Both the position numbers and the translations under genes were made by a program. From the NCBI RefSeq assembly GCF_000403645.1, contig NC_021313.1, forward strand, positions 2,995,014 through 3,059,013: 64,000 nt of DNA, written 5' to 3'. This DNA is from Salinarchaeum sp. Harcht-Bsk1. Its GTDB lineage: Archaea; Halobacteriota; Halobacteria; Halobacteriales; Salinarchaeaceae. Below are positions 23,352-32,848 of this stretch, one piece after another (within the stretch, counting starts at the first letter, position 1; the number at the start of each line of letters is the position of its first letter). The notes under the pieces were generated by a model. It ran no database searches, was not told the origin of the DNA, and saw nothing but the letters and a program-made list of their open reading frames with translations.

Positions 23352-25973
23352 TCAGGCGCCGCTCGGTTCCTCGGCCTCGCGTCCGTTCCGCCACGCGATG
23401 ACTCGCTCGCGGAGCACGAGCAGGCTCGGGAGGACCGTCAGACACGCTACGAACGCGTAGACGATGCTGAGGCCGGTCACAGTGCCGAAGCGCTGGAGCG
23501 GCGGTGAGAGCGCCAGTGCGAGCACGCCGAACCCGCTGGCCGTCGTCGCAGCGCTGCCGAGCAGCGCCCCGCCCGTCCCGGTGATCGTCGCCGTGAGTGC
23601 ATCCTCGACGCCGTCGTGACGCCGGCGTTCGTCGACGAACCGCTCTGCGAAGTGGATGCTGTAGTCGACCCCGAGTCCGATCGCGAGGCTCGTGACCACC
23701 GCGGTCTCGCTGTTGAACGGCAGATCGAAGGCGGCCATCGTGCCCAGCAGCCACGCCAGGGCGACCACGACCGGCGTCATCGTCACGAGTGCGAGGTCCG
23801 GTGCGCCGTACCTGTACCACTGGAGGCCGAGCAGGAAGACCCCGATCACGACCAGGGTGATCGCCAGCGCCTGCACCAGCGTCTCCAGGAGTGCGTCCTG
23901 GAGCACGGCGGTGATGACGGGTCCACCGGTCGCGACCGCGGAGACCGGAGCGTCGGCTTCGATCGATCGGGCGAGGGACCGCACGTCGCTGGCGACGGTC
24001 TGGGCGCTGGCGTCGCCCCGGACGCCGACGGTGAGGCGTCCGGACGCGTAGCTTCCGTCGTCGGTGCGATAGAGGACCGACGCTCCGCGGTCGGGAGCGA
24101 CCTCGAAGAGCACGTCGTAGACGGCGGCCACGTCGCGGTCTGGCAGTCCGTCGCCGTCGTCGTCGCGCTCCTCGATCGCAGCCGCGAGCCGCTCGTTCTC
24201 CGCGGCGACGTCTCGGAGCACGGTCGCCGGCGTCTCCGCGGCGACGGAGCCGTCGGCGCGGTCGGCGATCGCGTCGTCGGGACTGGCTTCACTCGTCGAG
24301 GCGTCGATCGCCGACAGCGTCGCAGGATCGGTCACGCCATCGCGTATCAGTATCTGGGCTTCCGTCCCCTCGCCGCGCTGGCGGAAGTTCTCCGAGAGGT
24401 AGGCGACGTTCTCGCGGATGTCAAAGTCGCCTGGCGAGAGCGGGCCTGGCAACGACTTCGCCCAGTCTGGCGCGTCTTCGGGCAGAAAGTCGGCGCGGTT
24501 GAACTCGGTATCGATGGTCGTGGCGCCGTAGACGCCCGCGGTCCCCAGCAGCAGTGCAACGATGACGACGGCGAGCGGCGCTCGGCGTGCGAGCCTCCCG
24601 AGCCCCGAGAGCAGCCGGTTGATGGGTCCTGCCGTCACGCCGACCGCGGGTTTGTGCCGTTCGCGGCCGCGTCGGTCGAGCAGCTTCTCGACCTCGAGTT
24701 TGACCGCTGGCACGAGCGCCGTGAACACGACGAAGGTCGCGAGGATGCCCGCCGCGCTGAGCAGCGCGAAGTTCTGGATCGCGACGAGCGGGCTTACGTA
24801 GTTCGAGAGGAAGCCGATCCCCGTCGAGAACGTCGCGGCGGCGAGCGCGACGCCGACGCCGGCCACTCCCACGCGCATCGCCGCCGATGGACTCCTGCGA
24901 CCCGTCGCTTCGGTGTCGGTATCGAGGGAGCCCTCCCGAGCCTCCCGATAGCGCATCACCACGTGCAACGAGTAGTCGATACTGAGGCCGATCAGGAGGA
25001 AGGGCACCGCGATCAGGAGCTGGCTCGAGGGAATCTGGAGCCAGCCCTGGACGCCGCCGAGCCAGGTCATGACGACCAGGATGCCGAAGATGCCAAAGAG
25101 CACGTCCAGCACGTCGCGATAGGCGACGCCGAGGACGAACAGCACGAGCACGAGCGCCACGGGCGTGATGATCAGGAAGCTGTCACCGACGGCGCGACTC
25201 GACGCGTCGTCGCTGATCCCCTGGCCGAAGACGAAGCCGTCCTCGAAGCGGTCCTGCACGAGGTCGTCGATCGCGACCTGCGCCTCGTAGGCTTCGGTCG
25301 GCACCTCGTCGGCGCCGGTCGGATCGCTCTGGAAGACGAAGGTGATCCTGCTCTCCGCGGTCGTCGTCCCGGGCTCGTAGCTCGTCGGGAGGTACCGGTA
25401 GGGGTCGCCGGCACGAACGTCGGTCTCGGGGTCGAGCACCCGCTCGAGCAGCGCTTCGACCTCGGCAGACGAGCGCCCTTCGAGGGCGGCGATCTGTTCC
25501 TGGAGCGTCGGCCCTGCTGGCGGCGCACCGCCACTCGAGGCGTTGGTGTCGTTCCCGCCTGGAGCGGCGGTCGCCGGATTGTCCTCGTAGTAGGCTGCGG
25601 TCGCGACCACGTTCTCGAGTCCACCGATCGCGTTCTCCTCGACCAGCGTGCTCGCGATCGACTCGTCCGATCGGATCGCCTGCTGGAGATAGAGTCCCTC
25701 GAGGAGCGACGCTTTCGTCAGGACGTTCCCCTCGCGATCGCGGACGACGATCTGGGCGACGGTGGTGTCGTCGGTGCCGTAGGTATCTTCGATCTCGTCG
25801 AGGGCCTCCCGCTCCGGGGACTCCGTCTGGAACTCCCCGATCGTGCCCTCCTCGCTACTGCCGACGACTGCACCGGCACCGACGATGGCAGTGAGCAGCA
25901 GGAGCACGACGATGACGATGCGACTGTTGTCGACGAGCACGTCGGCGTAGCGGTCCGCGAGATCCCGATCCAT
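23352..25973 (-). CDS. RND superfamily (MMPL/SSD-type) exporter
   Basis: An 873-residue membrane protein with the duplicated RND layout. A first helix (residues about 18-38) is followed by a large extracellular loop to about residue 265, then a cluster of five to six helices containing LIGLSIDYSLHVVMRYREA. A second lone helix near 480, a second loop to about 690 and a second helix cluster with LGVDYSIHFAERF follow. The paired GxxxDYxxH motifs are the proton-relay signature of MMPL/sterol-sensing-type transporters. Haloarchaeal homologues are annotated as RND permeases. The substrate is unknown, and no membrane-fusion partner is adjacent or expected. Confidence 0.88.
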   Translation of the reverse strand: MDRDLADRYADVLVDNSRIVIVVLLLLTAIVGAGAVVGSSEEGTIGEFQTESPEREALDEIEDTYGTDDTTVAQIVVRDREGNVLTKASLLEGLYLQQAIRSDESIASTLVEENAIGGLENVVATAAYYEDNPATAAPGGNDTNASSGGAPPAGPTLQEQIAALEGRSSAEVEALLERVLDPETDVRAGDPYRYLPTSYEPGTTTAESRITFVFQSDPTGADEVPTEAYEAQVAIDDLVQDRFEDGFVFGQGISDDASSRAVGDSFLIITPVALVLVLFVLGVAYRDVLDVLFGIFGILVVMTWLGGVQGWLQIPSSQLLIAVPFLLIGLSIDYSLHVVMRYREAREGSLDTDTEATGRRSPSAAMRVGVAGVGVALAAATFSTGIGFLSNYVSPLVAIQNFALLSAAGILATFVVFTALVPAVKLEVEKLLDRRGRERHKPAVGVTAGPINRLLSGLGRLARRAPLAVVIVALLLGTAGVYGATTIDTEFNRADFLPEDAPDWAKSLPGPLSPGDFDIRENVAYLSENFRQRGEGTEAQILIRDGVTDPATLSAIDASTSEASPDDAIADRADGSVAAETPATVLRDVAAENERLAAAIEERDDDGDGLPDRDVAAVYDVLFEVAPDRGASVLYRTDDGSYASGRLTVGVRGDASAQTVASDVRSLARSIEADAPVSAVATGGPVITAVLQDALLETLVQALAITLVVIGVFLLGLQWYRYGAPDLALVTMTPVVVALAWLLGTMAAFDLPFNSETAVVTSLAIGLGVDYSIHFAERFVDERRRHDGVEDALTATITGTGGALLGSAATTASGFGVLALALSPPLQRFGTVTGLSIVYAFVACLTVLPSLLVLRERVIAWRNGREAEEPSGA

Positions 25974-26526
25974 CTGTCAGCGACCTCGCCCACGCGACTG
26001 ACCGATCTCGTTCCCACCTGGCTGCGCGTTCGACCCGCTCTCGCACATACCGATTGCTTGCGTCCGCGACCGGTGTATAGGTTCGGTTCGCTGCCATCCT
26101 GGCGCACACTGCCGTGCTGGTCCCTCGGCGAGGACCCGGTTCGCCAGACGGCGAGTCCGTGCCGACCTGGTTCGCCTGACTGCGAGTCCGCGACGTTCCA
26201 CTCTGCCAGACGGCGAGTCCGCGATAATCCGGTTCGGCCGATCGTCGTCCCGGGCCGATCGGAACCGATCGTCACCGTCACGCGGTCGCTGCACCCACAG
26301 CGACGACGAAAGAGGTAAGTGCCGAACGGAGACACGTTCTACTGATGCATTCCGGGTCCGTCGTAGCGGCGGTCGTAGTAGGGGCCTCGTAGCCCCACAT
26401 ATCTCACCTCCAGTTCTCGCATCGCTCGCCGCCCGCGGCCCCCGGCCTCGGTCAGACGCCACGGATCCGGTACGCGGTCGGCCGACGACGCCGTTCCAGG
26501 CCCGAATCACACCACACAGTTCAGCA
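25974..26526. other. Long intergenic region between RND exporter and valS
   Basis: This 553-bp gap has no convincing gene. It holds a 31-bp-period repeat (26138-26223), a GGGGC/GCCCC hairpin with a 6-nt loop (26381-26396), and an ACATATCTCACC element near 26397-26408, about 120 bp before valS, that could be a TATA region. The frames crossing it are arginine/serine-rich and look like shadows. Confidence 0.6.
26138..26223 (+). repeat. Imperfect 31-bp tandem repeat, three copies
   Basis: GCCAGACGGCGAGTCCG (26143), GCCTGACTGCGAGTCCG (26174) and GCCAGACGGCGAGTCCG (26205) are spaced exactly 31 bp apart. GGTTC precedes the first two copies. It is too short and too degenerate between copies to be a CRISPR. 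Confidence 0.8.
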
Positions 26527-29454
26527 ATGCCAGACGCTACACAGTCAGATCCCGACGACGCCGACGCGAACGCAGCATCGACGCCCGACCAACACGACTC
26601 ATCGAGCACGGACGCCCCAGCGGCCAGCCTCGAGGGGGAGTACGACCCCCGCGAAGCAGAATCGCGGTGGCAAGACTACTGGCTCGAAGCAGGCGTCTAC
26701 AGCTACGACGACGATATCGAGGACCCCGATACCGCATATTCGATCGACACTCCGCCGCCGACGGTTTCGGGGAGCCTCCACATGGGGCACCTCTACGGCA
26801 GCACGCTCCAGGACTTCGCCGCGCGGTTCCACCGGATGGACCGTCAGGATACGTTCTTCCCCTTCGGCTACGACGACAACGGGATCGCCTCCGAGCGCCT
26901 GACCGAGCGCGAACTCGACATTCGCCATCAGGACTTCTCTCGTCGGGAGTTCCAGGCGAAGTGTCGCGAGGTCTGCCAGGACTACGAGGAGGAGTTCACC
27001 GAGAAGATGCAGTCGCTGGGGATGTCCATCGACTGGAATCGGACCTACAAGACGATCGAGCCCCGGGTCCAGCGCATCTCACAGCTATCCTTCATCGACC
27101 TCTACGAGCAGGGCCGTGAGTACCGGCAGAAGGCGCCCGCGATCTGGTGTCCGGACTGCGAGACCGCGATCAGCCAGGTCGAGATGGAGGACGCCGAGCG
27201 CGACTCCGCCTTCAACGACATTCCGTTCGAACTCGTCGAAGCCGGCGACGAGCCGGATGCCGACGCAGTCGCTGAAGCCGCCGAGGAGCGCCCCTACGCC
27301 CCACCGACCGAGCCAGGCGACGACCTCGTCATCTCGACGACCCGGCCGGAACTGCTCCCGGCGTGCGTCGCGATGTTCGTCCACCCCGACGACGAGGCGA
27401 ACGCCCACCTCGTCGGCGGTACGGCGAAGGTCCCGCTCTTCGGCCACGAGGTCCCGATCTACGAGGACGACCGCGTCGACCTCGAGACGGGGACGGGCCT
27501 CGTCATGTGCTGTACCTTCGGCGACCAGACCGACATCGAGTGGTACCAGGCACACGATCTGGACCTCCGTGTCGCGATCGACGCCTCGGGCACGATGACC
27601 GACATCGCCGCCGAGTACGAGGGAAAGTCCACCGAGGAGGCCCGCGAGGCGATCATCGAGGACCTCGACGACGCAGGGCTCCTCTACGACCACGACCCGA
27701 TCACCCACGACGTGCAGGTCCACGAGCGCTGTGAGGTCCCCGTCGAGTACCGCGTCTCCAAGCAGTGGTACGTCGAGTTGCTAGACCGGCGGGAGGAGTA
27801 CCTCGAGGCCGGACGCGAGATGGAGTGGTACCCCGAGAAGATGTTCACTCGGTACAAGCACTGGATCGAGGGCCTGGAGTGGGACTGGCTGATCTCGCGG
27901 CAGCGCGACTCCGGGATTCCCTTCCCGGTCTGGTACTGCGAGGAGTGCGACGAACCGATCCTCGCGAACCGAGAGGACCTCCCCGTCGAGCCAATCGAGG
28001 ACGAGCCGCCGATCGACGCGTGTCCTGCGTGCGGACACGATGCCTTCGAGCCAGAGGAGGACGTCTTCGACACCTGGGCGACCTCCTCGCTCACGCCGCT
28101 GATCAATGCGGGCTGGGACTGGGATCCCGAGGCCGACCCAGCCGATGGAATCGGCCACGCCAGCGACGCCGTCGACGGCGCGTTCACGCTCGACAACCCC
28201 GAACTCTACCCCTTCGACCTCCGACCACAGGGCCACGACATCATCAGCTTCTGGCTGTTCCACACTGTCGTCAAGTGTTACGAGCACACCGGCGAGGTGC
28301 CCTTCGAGGGCGTGATGATCAACGGTCACGTGCTGGACGAGCACCGCGAGAAGATGTCGAAGTCGAAGGGCAACGTCGTCACGCCCGAGGAGGTCCTCGA
28401 CGCGTTCCCCGTCGACGCTGCTCGCTTCTGGGCGGCCGGCACCGCCGTCGGCGACGACTTCCCGTTCAAGGAGGGCGACCTCGAGGCTGGCGAGCGGCTC
28501 CTGCGAAAGCTCTGGAACGCTTCGAAGCTGGTCCACCAGCTCGCACCCGTCGACGTCGAACCGCCAGGAGCGGCGTCGGGCGACGACACCGGCGATGCGG
28601 TCCTCGACCCGGACGATATCGCTCCCGACGACCTCGACCTCGAACCGATCGACGAGTGGCTCCTCGCCCGGCAGGACGCCGTCCTCGAGTCGATTACTGA
28701 AAAGTACCGCGAGCACGAGTACGCCAAGGCACGGACGGAGCTGCGAACCTTCTTCTGGGAGACGTTCTGTGACGACTTCCTCGAGATCGCCAAGCAGCGA
28801 CTCGACGACGCCGACCGGGCGGCGCTGGCAGACGGCACCGCCGACGCCGAATCGCGATCGGCGGCCTACGCCCTTCGGACTGCCCACGAGCAGTTCTGCT
28901 CGCTGTTCGCCCCGATCCTCCCCCACGTGACCGAAGAGATCTGGCAGGCCGCGTACGCGGACGGCAGCGAGGCTGCGAGCATCCACGCGACGGACTGGCC
29001 GGACGCGACCGGACAGACGGCCGACCTCGACGCCGGGGAGACTGCTCTCGCCGTCATCTCGGCACTCCGCGGGTACAAGACCGACAACGGACTCCCGCTC
29101 AACGCCGACCTCTCCGCCGTGACCGTCTACGGCGACGTCGCCGGCTTCGAGGGCGCTGTCGCTGACGTCATGCACGTCGAGGAGGTGACGGCAATCGAGG
29201 GAGACGCGCCGACCACGACGCGAATCGTCGACGTGGATCTCGACTACGCGACGCTTGGCCCCCAGTTCGGCGAGCAGATCGGCGAGTTTGACGCGGCCAT
29301 AGAGGCAGGCGAGTACGAGGAGACCGACGAAGGACTCGTCATTGCGGGCGAGACGCTCGATCCGGACCACTACGAACTCGTTCGCGAGCAGACCTACGAC
29401 GGCGAGGGCGAACTACTGGCGATCGATTCGGCGACGGTCATCGTCGACGCGTAA
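26527..29454 (+). CDS. valS: Valyl-tRNA synthetase
   Basis: A class Ia synthetase of 975 residues charging tRNA-Val. The HIGH-type motif is PPPTVSGSLHMGHLYG (HMGH at residues 85-88) and the KMSKS loop is EKMSKSKGNVVTP near residue 610. The editing domain lies between them (STTRPELLPACVAMFVHPDD). CPDC and a later CEEC/CPAC set suggest zinc sites as in archaeal ValRS. An acidic N-terminal extension of about 35 residues precedes the conserved YDPREAESRWQDYW. The start at 26527 is the first ATG in frame, and no ribosome binding site is obvious. Confidence 0.96.
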   Translation: MPDATQSDPDDADANAASTPDQHDSSSTDAPAASLEGEYDPREAESRWQDYWLEAGVYSYDDDIEDPDTAYSIDTPPPTVSGSLHMGHLYGSTLQDFAARFHRMDRQDTFFPFGYDDNGIASERLTERELDIRHQDFSRREFQAKCREVCQDYEEEFTEKMQSLGMSIDWNRTYKTIEPRVQRISQLSFIDLYEQGREYRQKAPAIWCPDCETAISQVEMEDAERDSAFNDIPFELVEAGDEPDADAVAEAAEERPYAPPTEPGDDLVISTTRPELLPACVAMFVHPDDEANAHLVGGTAKVPLFGHEVPIYEDDRVDLETGTGLVMCCTFGDQTDIEWYQAHDLDLRVAIDASGTMTDIAAEYEGKSTEEAREAIIEDLDDAGLLYDHDPITHDVQVHERCEVPVEYRVSKQWYVELLDRREEYLEAGREMEWYPEKMFTRYKHWIEGLEWDWLISRQRDSGIPFPVWYCEECDEPILANREDLPVEPIEDEPPIDACPACGHDAFEPEEDVFDTWATSSLTPLINAGWDWDPEADPADGIGHASDAVDGAFTLDNPELYPFDLRPQGHDIISFWLFHTVVKCYEHTGEVPFEGVMINGHVLDEHREKMSKSKGNVVTPEEVLDAFPVDAARFWAAGTAVGDDFPFKEGDLEAGERLLRKLWNASKLVHQLAPVDVEPPGAASGDDTGDAVLDPDDIAPDDLDLEPIDEWLLARQDAVLESITEKYREHEYAKARTELRTFFWETFCDDFLEIAKQRLDDADRAALADGTADAESRSAAYALRTAHEQFCSLFAPILPHVTEEIWQAAYADGSEAASIHATDWPDATGQTADLDAGETALAVISALRGYKTDNGLPLNADLSAVTVYGDVAGFEGAVADVMHVEEVTAIEGDAPTTTRIVDVDLDYATLGPQFGEQIGEFDAAIEAGEYEETDEGLVIAGETLDPDHYELVREQTYDGEGELLAIDSATVIVDA

Positions 29455-29758
29455 GCTGGGCGCTCTGGCCTGCGTTCGCACGCTGTATTTTCGCGGTCGA
29501 CGACCGATCCGGTAGCGAAGCACTCGTCGCTCGCGGTGTCGTCAGGAAGATGGGGTGCGGGGTAGGTGGTTGGAGACCGTAGCGCACCCCATCTCTGAGA
29601 GGGTAATCCCCCGATAAAAGTTTTGTGAGTTTCCGGGTGACTTCCTTCGATCGAGCGCGGCGAGCATTTGTGCAATCGCCCCGACGAGTATGCGGAGTCT
29701 CGCGAGCGTCCGTTCCGTGACGGGGCGTTTTTGCCCCCTGGGAAAGTAGCCGGGAGCA
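29455..29758. other. Intergenic region valS-nadK with two inverted repeats
   Basis: No gene that I can support lies in this 304-bp gap. It holds a 12-bp perfect inverted repeat (29548-29594, separate entry) followed by CGATAAAAGTTTTGTGAG, which could be a TATA region or a U-rich termination zone. The nadK-proximal palindrome GGGGC-GTTTTT-GCCCC (29722-29737) has a T-rich centre 21-31 bp before the ATG, so it may double as the TATA element. Confidence 0.55.
29548..29594. repeat. 12-bp perfect inverted repeat with 23-nt loop
   Basis: AGATGGGGTGCG (29548-29559) and CGCACCCCATCT (29583-29594) are perfectly complementary. The arms lie about 95 bp after valS and are followed by an A/T-rich stretch, so the structure could fold in the valS 3' region, a small RNA, or DNA. 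Confidence 0.85.
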
Positions 29759-30580
29759 ATGCAGGTGGGGATCGTCGGCCAGCGTGGGCGCGACCGGGCG
29801 GTCGAAGTGACCGCGTCGGTTCGCGACGAGCTGGAGGCCCGTGGGGTCGAGGTGGTGCTCGACGAGGCGACTGCGAGCGCCCTCGACGTGGCGGGCGTTC
29901 CGCCGGAAGCCTTCGAGCGGTGTGATCTCGCGATCAGTATCGGCGGCGATGGCACCTTCCTCTACGCCGCCCGCGCTGGTGGCACCACGCCGATCATGGG
30001 CGTCAATCTCGGGGAAGTCGGCTTCCTCAACGCCGTCCCGCCGGATCGGGCGGTCGAGGCCGCCAGCGAAGCGGTGTCCAACCTCGAGGACGGCACGCTC
30101 TCGATCCGGGACGTTCCGCGACTCCGGGCCGAGTGCGGGAACTGGTCGTCCGAACCGGCCATCAACGAAGTACTCGTGCAGGGCCCTCGCCGCGGGGCCG
30201 GTGCAGACGCCACCGTCTCCATCTCGGTCGACGACTCGACCTACACTCGCGAGATCGCCGACGGCGTGCTCGTCGCGACGCCGACCGGCAGCACTGCGTA
30301 CAACCTCAGCGAGGGCGGTCCACTGGTTCATCCCGCGGTCGACTCGATGGTCGTCACGCCGATGTTTCCCCGCACGGGAGCGCGGCCGCTCGTCGTCGAC
30401 GACGGTTCCACGATCGAACTTCGCGTCGAGGACGCCACGTCGGGCTACGTGGTGACCGACGGACGGCAAGCACGCGAGTTCGAGGCACCGTTCACTGCCA
30501 CGGTCGAGGTCAGCGAGGAGCCCCTTCGAATCGCCGGCCCGGACGTGAACTTCTTCGAGGCGCTCGGAAAACTCGAGTAA
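29759..30580 (+). CDS. nadK: NAD kinase
   Basis: Phosphorylates NAD to NADP. The 273-residue protein has the GGDG motif at residues 62-65 (SIGGDGTFLYA), NLGEVGFLN, the NE pair in AINEVLVQ and the conserved glycine-rich ATPTGSTAYNLSEGGP. The length is typical for archaeal NadK. The start at ATG 29759 is supported by family alignment and by the T-rich element about 27 bp upstream. mptA follows 137 bp downstream. Confidence 0.95.
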   Translation: MQVGIVGQRGRDRAVEVTASVRDELEARGVEVVLDEATASALDVAGVPPEAFERCDLAISIGGDGTFLYAARAGGTTPIMGVNLGEVGFLNAVPPDRAVEAASEAVSNLEDGTLSIRDVPRLRAECGNWSSEPAINEVLVQGPRRGAGADATVSISVDDSTYTREIADGVLVATPTGSTAYNLSEGGPLVHPAVDSMVVTPMFPRTGARPLVVDDGSTIELRVEDATSGYVVTDGRQAREFEAPFTATVEVSEEPLRIAGPDVNFFEALGKLE

Positions 30581-30631
30581 CGGCCCGCATCGTCTGCTTC
30601 TGTACCGGTGGCCCGACAGAATCGTCGTTTG

Positions 30632-30657
30632 CCCGCGATTGCATGGTGCATCGCGGG
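30632..30657 (+). repeat. Strong hairpin between nadK and mptA
   Basis: CCCGCGATTGCA (30632-30643) pairs with TGCATCGCGGG (30647-30657) around a TGG loop, with one bulged T, giving an 11-bp GC-rich stem. It lies 51 bp after the nadK stop and 60 bp before mptA, upstream of a CCTAATC promoter-like element at about 30686-30692. It may be a 3' structure of the nadK mRNA or a protein-binding dyad for mptA. Confidence 0.75.
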
Positions 30658-30717
30658 AGAGACGATTCATCCCGGGTTTCGTAAGTCCTAATCGGCCGAA
30701 GCACCCCATACGACACA

Positions 30718-31647
30718 ATGAGTCAGCAACTGCCGGACGTCCAGGCCGACAGGCCGGACGTGCAGGTCGGGTTGAACCGGGTCGGCGTGACTGGCGTCGA
30801 GAAACTGGTCAAGATCGCCCGGCCTGACGATCGCCCGATCGTTCTCATGGCGGAGTTCGAGGTGTTCGTCGACCTCCCGTCGTGGCGGAAAGGCGCAGAC
30901 ATGAGTCGCAACATGGAGGTCGTCGACGAGACGCTCGAAGCAGCGACCCGGGACGAGGTCTACGGCATCGAGAACGTCTGTACGGAGGCGGCGCGACGCC
31001 TTCTCGAGAAGCACGACTATACGAGCAAGGCCGAAGTGTCGATGGAGGCCGAGTTCGTGCAGCGAGAGGACACGCCGGCGAGCGAGCGGGAGACGCAGTT
31101 CGTGAGCGACGTTCTCGCCAGGGCGACCGCCTCCGACGAGGGCGTGCGAACCGAGATCGGCGCAGAAGTCACGGGAATGACGGTCTGTCCGTGCTCCCAG
31201 GGAATGTCCGAAGCCAGGGCGCGAGAGACGCTGGAGGATCTCGACGTCGACGACGACACCGTCGAGGCTTTCTTGGATGAGGTCCCCCAGCCCGGCCACT
31301 CACAGCGTGGCCACGCGACGCTCACGGTCGAGAGCGACGGTGTGCCTGAGGTTGATCTCGTCGATCTGATCGACGTCGCCCGCGACTCGATGAGCGCACG
31401 AATCTACAACCTCGCGAAGCGTCCGGACGAGGACCACATGACGTTCGATGCACACAGCGACGCCAAGTTCGTCGAAGACTGCGTCCGATCGATGGCCGAA
31501 GGCGTCGTGCGAACCTTCCCCGACCTTCCCGACGACGCGGTCGTGACCATGCGGCAGTCGAACGACGAATCGATCCACCAGCACAACGCACACGCGGAAC
31601 GGGTCGTCGATGTCGCGACGCTTCGATCCGAAGTCAACGGCGCGTAA
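30718..31647 (+). CDS. mptA: GTP cyclohydrolase MptA (type IV, archaeal)
   Basis: MptA is an Fe(II)-dependent enzyme of the COG1469 cyclohydrolase family that makes 7,8-dihydroneopterin 2',3'-cyclic phosphate. In haloarchaea it feeds folate/pterin and probably deazapurine synthesis. The 309-residue protein shows [18 protein letters not shown], the [21 protein letters not shown] block (in part), [20 protein letters not shown] with the conserved Cys, [13 protein letters not shown] and the C-terminal [15 protein letters not shown], where metal-binding histidines lie. It is probably leaderless from the element near 30686. Confidence 0.93.
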   Translation: MSQQLPDVQADRPDVQVGLNRVGVTGVEKLVKIARPDDRPIVLMAEFEVFVDLPSWRKGADMSRNMEVVDETLEAATRDEVYGIENVCTEAARRLLEKHDYTSKAEVSMEAEFVQREDTPASERETQFVSDVLARATASDEGVRTEIGAEVTGMTVCPCSQGMSEARARETLEDLDVDDDTVEAFLDEVPQPGHSQRGHATLTVESDGVPEVDLVDLIDVARDSMSARIYNLAKRPDEDHMTFDAHSDAKFVEDCVRSMAEGVVRTFPDLPDDAVVTMRQSNDESIHQHNAHAERVVDVATLRSEVNGA

Positions 31648-31764
31648 GGAACGGCCAAATCGATGTAGCGAGAATCGTCCGCTGGTTTCCTCGGTGACCA
31701 ACGATGGTGAGTGGCATCGGTACCGGCGGGTCCCGGGTCCGAGTTCTACTATTCATTGTTGATA

Positions 31765-31774
31765 GGTAATTACC
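31765..31774. promoter_or_regulatory. GGTAATTACC palindrome upstream of the TrmB gene
   Basis: A 10-bp perfect palindrome lies in the unusually AT-rich 286-bp gap between mptA and the TrmB-family regulator, 160 bp before the regulator start. A second weak dyad (CGTTCT ... AGAACG, about 31904-31931) abuts the start codon. Either could be an autoregulatory site. Nothing gene-like is seen in the gap. Confidence 0.45.
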
Positions 31775-31933
31775 AGCTCTTGTTACCGTACTAACCCACT
31801 GATGGAACCCTCCTTTGGATAGAAACATCCCGATCCGGCAAATCCGGCGCCTAGAGCGGCTCTCTCACCTCTCCACGTTTCAATTTGGGATAGAATTTTC
31901 GTCGTTCTCACGGTCACGTAAGCAAGAACGTAT

Positions 31934-32773
31934 ATGTCGGAGGAGTCACAAACGGATGACAATCCGGGTAGGTGGTTGGAACCGATGGGTACTGCAGATC
32001 ACGATCGGGCTGTCGAACTGTTGAAAGAACTCGGGATGAAGACGTATCAGGCGGAGTGTTTCGCCGCCCTGAACACCATCCCTAGCGGTACCGCTCGCGA
32101 GATCAGCGAGGTCGCCGACGTCCCGCGGACGCGGGTGTACGACGCGACCGAGGCGCTCGCAGAACAGGGATTCATCGAGGTCCAGCACACGAATCCCCAG
32201 CGGTTCCGGGCGATTCCGCTATCGGAGGCCGTCCGGACGCTTCGCGAACAGTACGAGGTCCGGATCGAGCGCCTGCACGAGACGCTCGCCGACCTCGAAC
32301 TGGACGCCGCCGATCAGGACGTCGACGCGCCTGAAGTCTGGACGGTCGCCTCCGAGGGGACGCTCGACGCCAGGATCGCTGAGACGATCACTGGGGCGAA
32401 CGATGAGGCCATTCTGGTCCTCGGGACTGCGAACGACTGGACGCCCGAACTCCAGAACGCCGTCGAGGTGGCTGTCGATCGTGGCGTGTCCATGCACGTC
32501 GTCACGATCCCGGGGGCGTCGATCGACCTGAGCGATCTCGACGGCGTCCAAACCGTCGAGTCCGAACTGCCCTGGCTGGAAGGGTCCGGCGACGACGGGC
32601 AGATCGGTCGCCTCGTCCTCGTCGACCGGGACACGCTCGTCTTGACGACGCCACCCGTCGATCACTCCGGCGGCGAACAGGGGATCGTCGCAGAAGGCCG
32701 AACCAACGGAGCCGTCGTCCTCTGTCGCCGGCTCCTCCGCAACGAACTGCCAGCGAGTCTCCTCGTCGAGTGA
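31934..32773 (+). CDS. TrmB family transcriptional regulator
   Basis: A 279-residue regulator. The N-terminal TrmB winged helix is clear: LKELGMKTYQAECFAALNT, GTAREISEVADVPRTRVYDA as the recognition helix region, and ALAEQGFIEVQHTNPQRFR. A coiled segment (RIERLHETLADLELD) follows, then a phospholipase-D-like C-terminal half (VWTVASEGTLDARIAETI; AILVLGTANDWTPELQNAV). The C-terminal half is short compared with sugar-sensing TrmB proteins of about 350 residues, so the ligand is uncertain. Haloarchaeal TrmB controls central sugar metabolism, and a sugar operon begins 5 kb downstream. Confidence 0.85.
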   Translation: MSEESQTDDNPGRWLEPMGTADHDRAVELLKELGMKTYQAECFAALNTIPSGTAREISEVADVPRTRVYDATEALAEQGFIEVQHTNPQRFRAIPLSEAVRTLREQYEVRIERLHETLADLELDAADQDVDAPEVWTVASEGTLDARIAETITGANDEAILVLGTANDWTPELQNAVEVAVDRGVSMHVVTIPGASIDLSDLDGVQTVESELPWLEGSGDDGQIGRLVLVDRDTLVLTTPPVDHSGGEQGIVAEGRTNGAVVLCRRLLRNELPASLLVE

Positions 32774-32848
32774 GGGCCCACTGGCTGGGTGCCGTGCCGG
32801 CTTTTTATCACTGCCAACGTATCGAGGAGCTGCTAGCTGGTGTCGCGC

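Noticed and set aside
26138-26223. CRISPR-like array
   Set aside because: Only three copies with about 14-bp intervals, degenerate repeats and no cas genes.
23616-26318. A 900-codon plus-strand frame antisense to the RND exporter
   Set aside because: High-GC antisense frames are often open. Its composition (His/Arg/Glu/Asp-rich, no hydrophobic core) mirrors the exporter codons, and the exporter motifs are unambiguous.
29438-30718. A 426-codon minus-strand frame antisense to nadK
   Set aside because: nadK on the plus strand has all catalytic motifs. The minus frame shows shadow composition and would run into the mptA promoter.
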